Assembly (NCBI GenBank): GCA_023257495.1
Contig: JALRCC010000040.1
Span: forward strand, 1 to 6,638
Reading direction: 5' to 3'
DNA from: Rugosibacter sp.
Lineage (GTDB): Bacteria > Pseudomonadota > Gammaproteobacteria > Burkholderiales > Rhodocyclaceae
DNA length: 6,638 bases
This document shows positions 5,580 to 6,638 of the stretch, one piece after another (position 1 is the stretch's first letter; every line of letters starts with the position of its first letter). The notes below the pieces were generated by a model. The model was not told the origin of the DNA. It was given only the letters and a program-made list of their open reading frames with translations, and searched no databases. Both the position numbers and the translations under genes were made by a program.

Positions 5580-6638
5580 TTATGAAAAAGCCTGTATCCC
5601 CGTTTGTGCGCGTCCCAAAATCAGGGCATGTACGTCGTGTGTGCCCTCATACGTGTTGACCACTTCCAGATTCACCACATGGCGGATGATGCCGAATTCA
5701 TCCGAGATCCCGTTACCGCCCAGCATATCGCGCGCAACACGTGCGATATCCAGCGATTTACCGCACGAATTGCGTTTCATGAGCGACGTGATTTCCGGCG
5801 CAGCCTGGCCTTCATCTTTTAACCGGCCCAGTCGCAAACATCCTTGCAACCCCAGCGTGATTTCGGTTTGCATGTCCGCCAATTTTTTTTGCACCAGCTG
5901 ATTGGCGGCGAGCGGTCGGCCAAACTGCTGACGGTCCAGCACATACTGCCGCGCGCGAAACCAGCAATCTTCCGCCGCGCCCAGCGCACCCCAGGCAATG
6001 CCATAGCGCGCCGAGTTAAGGCAGGTAAAGGGCCCCTTCAGGCCGCTGACATTGAGCTCGTTTTCATCCGGCACGAACACTTCATCCATCACAATCTCGC
6101 CCGTGATCGACGAGCGCAAACCCACCTTGCCGTGAATCGCCGGAGCGGACAAACCCTGCATGCCCTTCTCCAGAATGAAGCCACGAATCACGCCCTCGTC
6201 ATTCTTTGCCCAGACCACAAACACATCGGCAATCGGCGAGTTGGTAATCCACATTTTCGCGCCCGACAAGCGAAACCCGCCCGCTACTTTTTTCGCACGG
6301 GTAATCATCGAACCGGGGTCGGAGCCATGATTCGGTTCGGTCAGGCCAAAGCAGCCGATCCACTCGCCACTCGCCAGCTTGGGCAGATATTTCTGTTTTT
6401 GTGCCTCGGTGCCAAAGTCGTTGATCGGCACCATGACGAGGGACGATTGCACGCTCATCATCGAGCGATATCCGGAATCAACGCGCTCGATTTCGCGCGC
6501 GACGAGACCGTAGGAGACATAACCGGCATTCGCGCAGCCATAGTCTTCCGGCAAGGTGACACCGAGAAGGCCCAGTTCGCCCATTTCATTGAAGATGGGC
6601 CGATCGGTCTTTTCATCGAGATAGGCTTCAATCACGCG
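5580..6638 (-). CDS. gcdH: Glutaryl-CoA dehydrogenase (N-terminus beyond right edge)
   Basis: This is an FAD enzyme of the acyl-CoA dehydrogenase family that oxidises and decarboxylates glutaryl-CoA to crotonyl-CoA and CO2, passing electrons to ETF. The window holds 352 residues of a family of about 395, so roughly 40 N-terminal residues are missing. The frame is still open at 6638, and the GTG at 6635 is internal. Distinctive GcdH blocks are [12 protein letters not shown] (58-69), where the Arg matches the glutaryl-carboxylate-binding Arg94 of the human enzyme, and [12 protein letters not shown] (99-110). Others are [53 protein letters not shown] and [18 protein letters not shown]. The catalytic base is Glu331 in YEGT. 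These blocks separate it from short-chain, isovaleryl and other acyl-CoA dehydrogenases. It is probably the first or an early gene of the cluster with the thiolase and bifunctional enzyme, though its own upstream region is not visible. Confidence 0.97.
   Translation of the reverse strand, partial: RVIEAYLDEKTDRPIFNEMGELGLLGVTLPEDYGCANAGYVSYGLVAREIERVDSGYRSMMSVQSSLVMVPINDFGTEAQKQKYLPKLASGEWIGCFGLTEPNHGSDPGSMITRAKKVAGGFRLSGAKMWITNSPIADVFVVWAKNDEGVIRGFILEKGMQGLSAPAIHGKVGLRSSITGEIVMDEVFVPDENELNVSGLKGPFTCLNSARYGIAWGALGAAEDCWFRARQYVLDRQQFGRPLAANQLVQKKLADMQTEITLGLQGCLRLGRLKDEGQAAPEITSLMKRNSCGKSLDIARVARDMLGGNGISDEFGIIRHVVNLEVVNTYEGTHDVHALILGRAQTGIQAFS

Noticed and set aside
1..6638. Search for mobile elements, CRISPR, tRNA/rRNA genes, riboswitches or a novel defence system
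   Set aside because: No spaced direct repeats, transposase motifs, cloverleaf-like segments or unusual gene cassette were seen. All substantial coding sequence belongs to known metabolic or transport families.

Overview
The window is a stretch of ordinary bacterial chromosome in which every recognisable gene lies on the minus strand. Transcription therefore runs from high to low coordinates. The order is: glutaryl-CoA dehydrogenase (gcdH, N-terminus beyond the right edge), a FadI-type thiolase, a FadB/FadJ-type bifunctional enoyl-CoA hydratase/3-hydroxyacyl-CoA dehydrogenase, a small class I SAM methyltransferase, a YciA-type acyl-CoA thioesterase, and an Atm1-type ABC exporter (C-terminal half beyond the left edge). 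The moderately GC-rich composition, the protein motifs and the gene set suggest a proteobacterium. A betaproteobacterium (Rhodocyclales, Nitrosomonadales or Burkholderiales) is the most likely group, but this is judged by eye from the protein sequences and not by database comparison.

Right part (about 2259-6638): gcdH, the thiolase and the bifunctional enzyme form a tight cluster. There are 37 bases between gcdH and the thiolase, and a one-base TGATG stop/start overlap between the thiolase and the bifunctional enzyme. Together the three proteins can convert glutaryl-CoA to crotonyl-CoA and CO2, then to 3-hydroxybutyryl-CoA, acetoacetyl-CoA and two acetyl-CoA. This is the shared lower route of lysine/tryptophan, glutarate and anaerobic aromatic degradation. 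All catalytic residues that can be checked are present. The same thiolase and bifunctional enzyme could also serve general fatty-acid beta-oxidation.

Middle (2158-2258): a 101-base gap separates this cluster from the next gene. It holds a 15-bp tandem repeat directly upstream of the methyltransferase start and two weak terminator-like hairpins, so a transcript boundary here is possible but unproven.

Left part (1-2157): methyltransferase, thioesterase and ABC exporter follow with gaps of 114 and 50 bases. They share direction but no obvious pathway, apart from the thioesterase acting on acyl-CoAs. The exporter gene is read from its start at 937 through 312 codons to the window edge.

I saw no tRNA, rRNA, CRISPR array, insertion sequence or phage gene, and no convincing sign of a new system. 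The points worth a second look are modest: the repeat-and-leader arrangement, a short C-terminus in the bifunctional enzyme, an Asn in place of the FadI/HADHB His in the thiolase, and the METTL7-like methyltransferase of unknown substrate.
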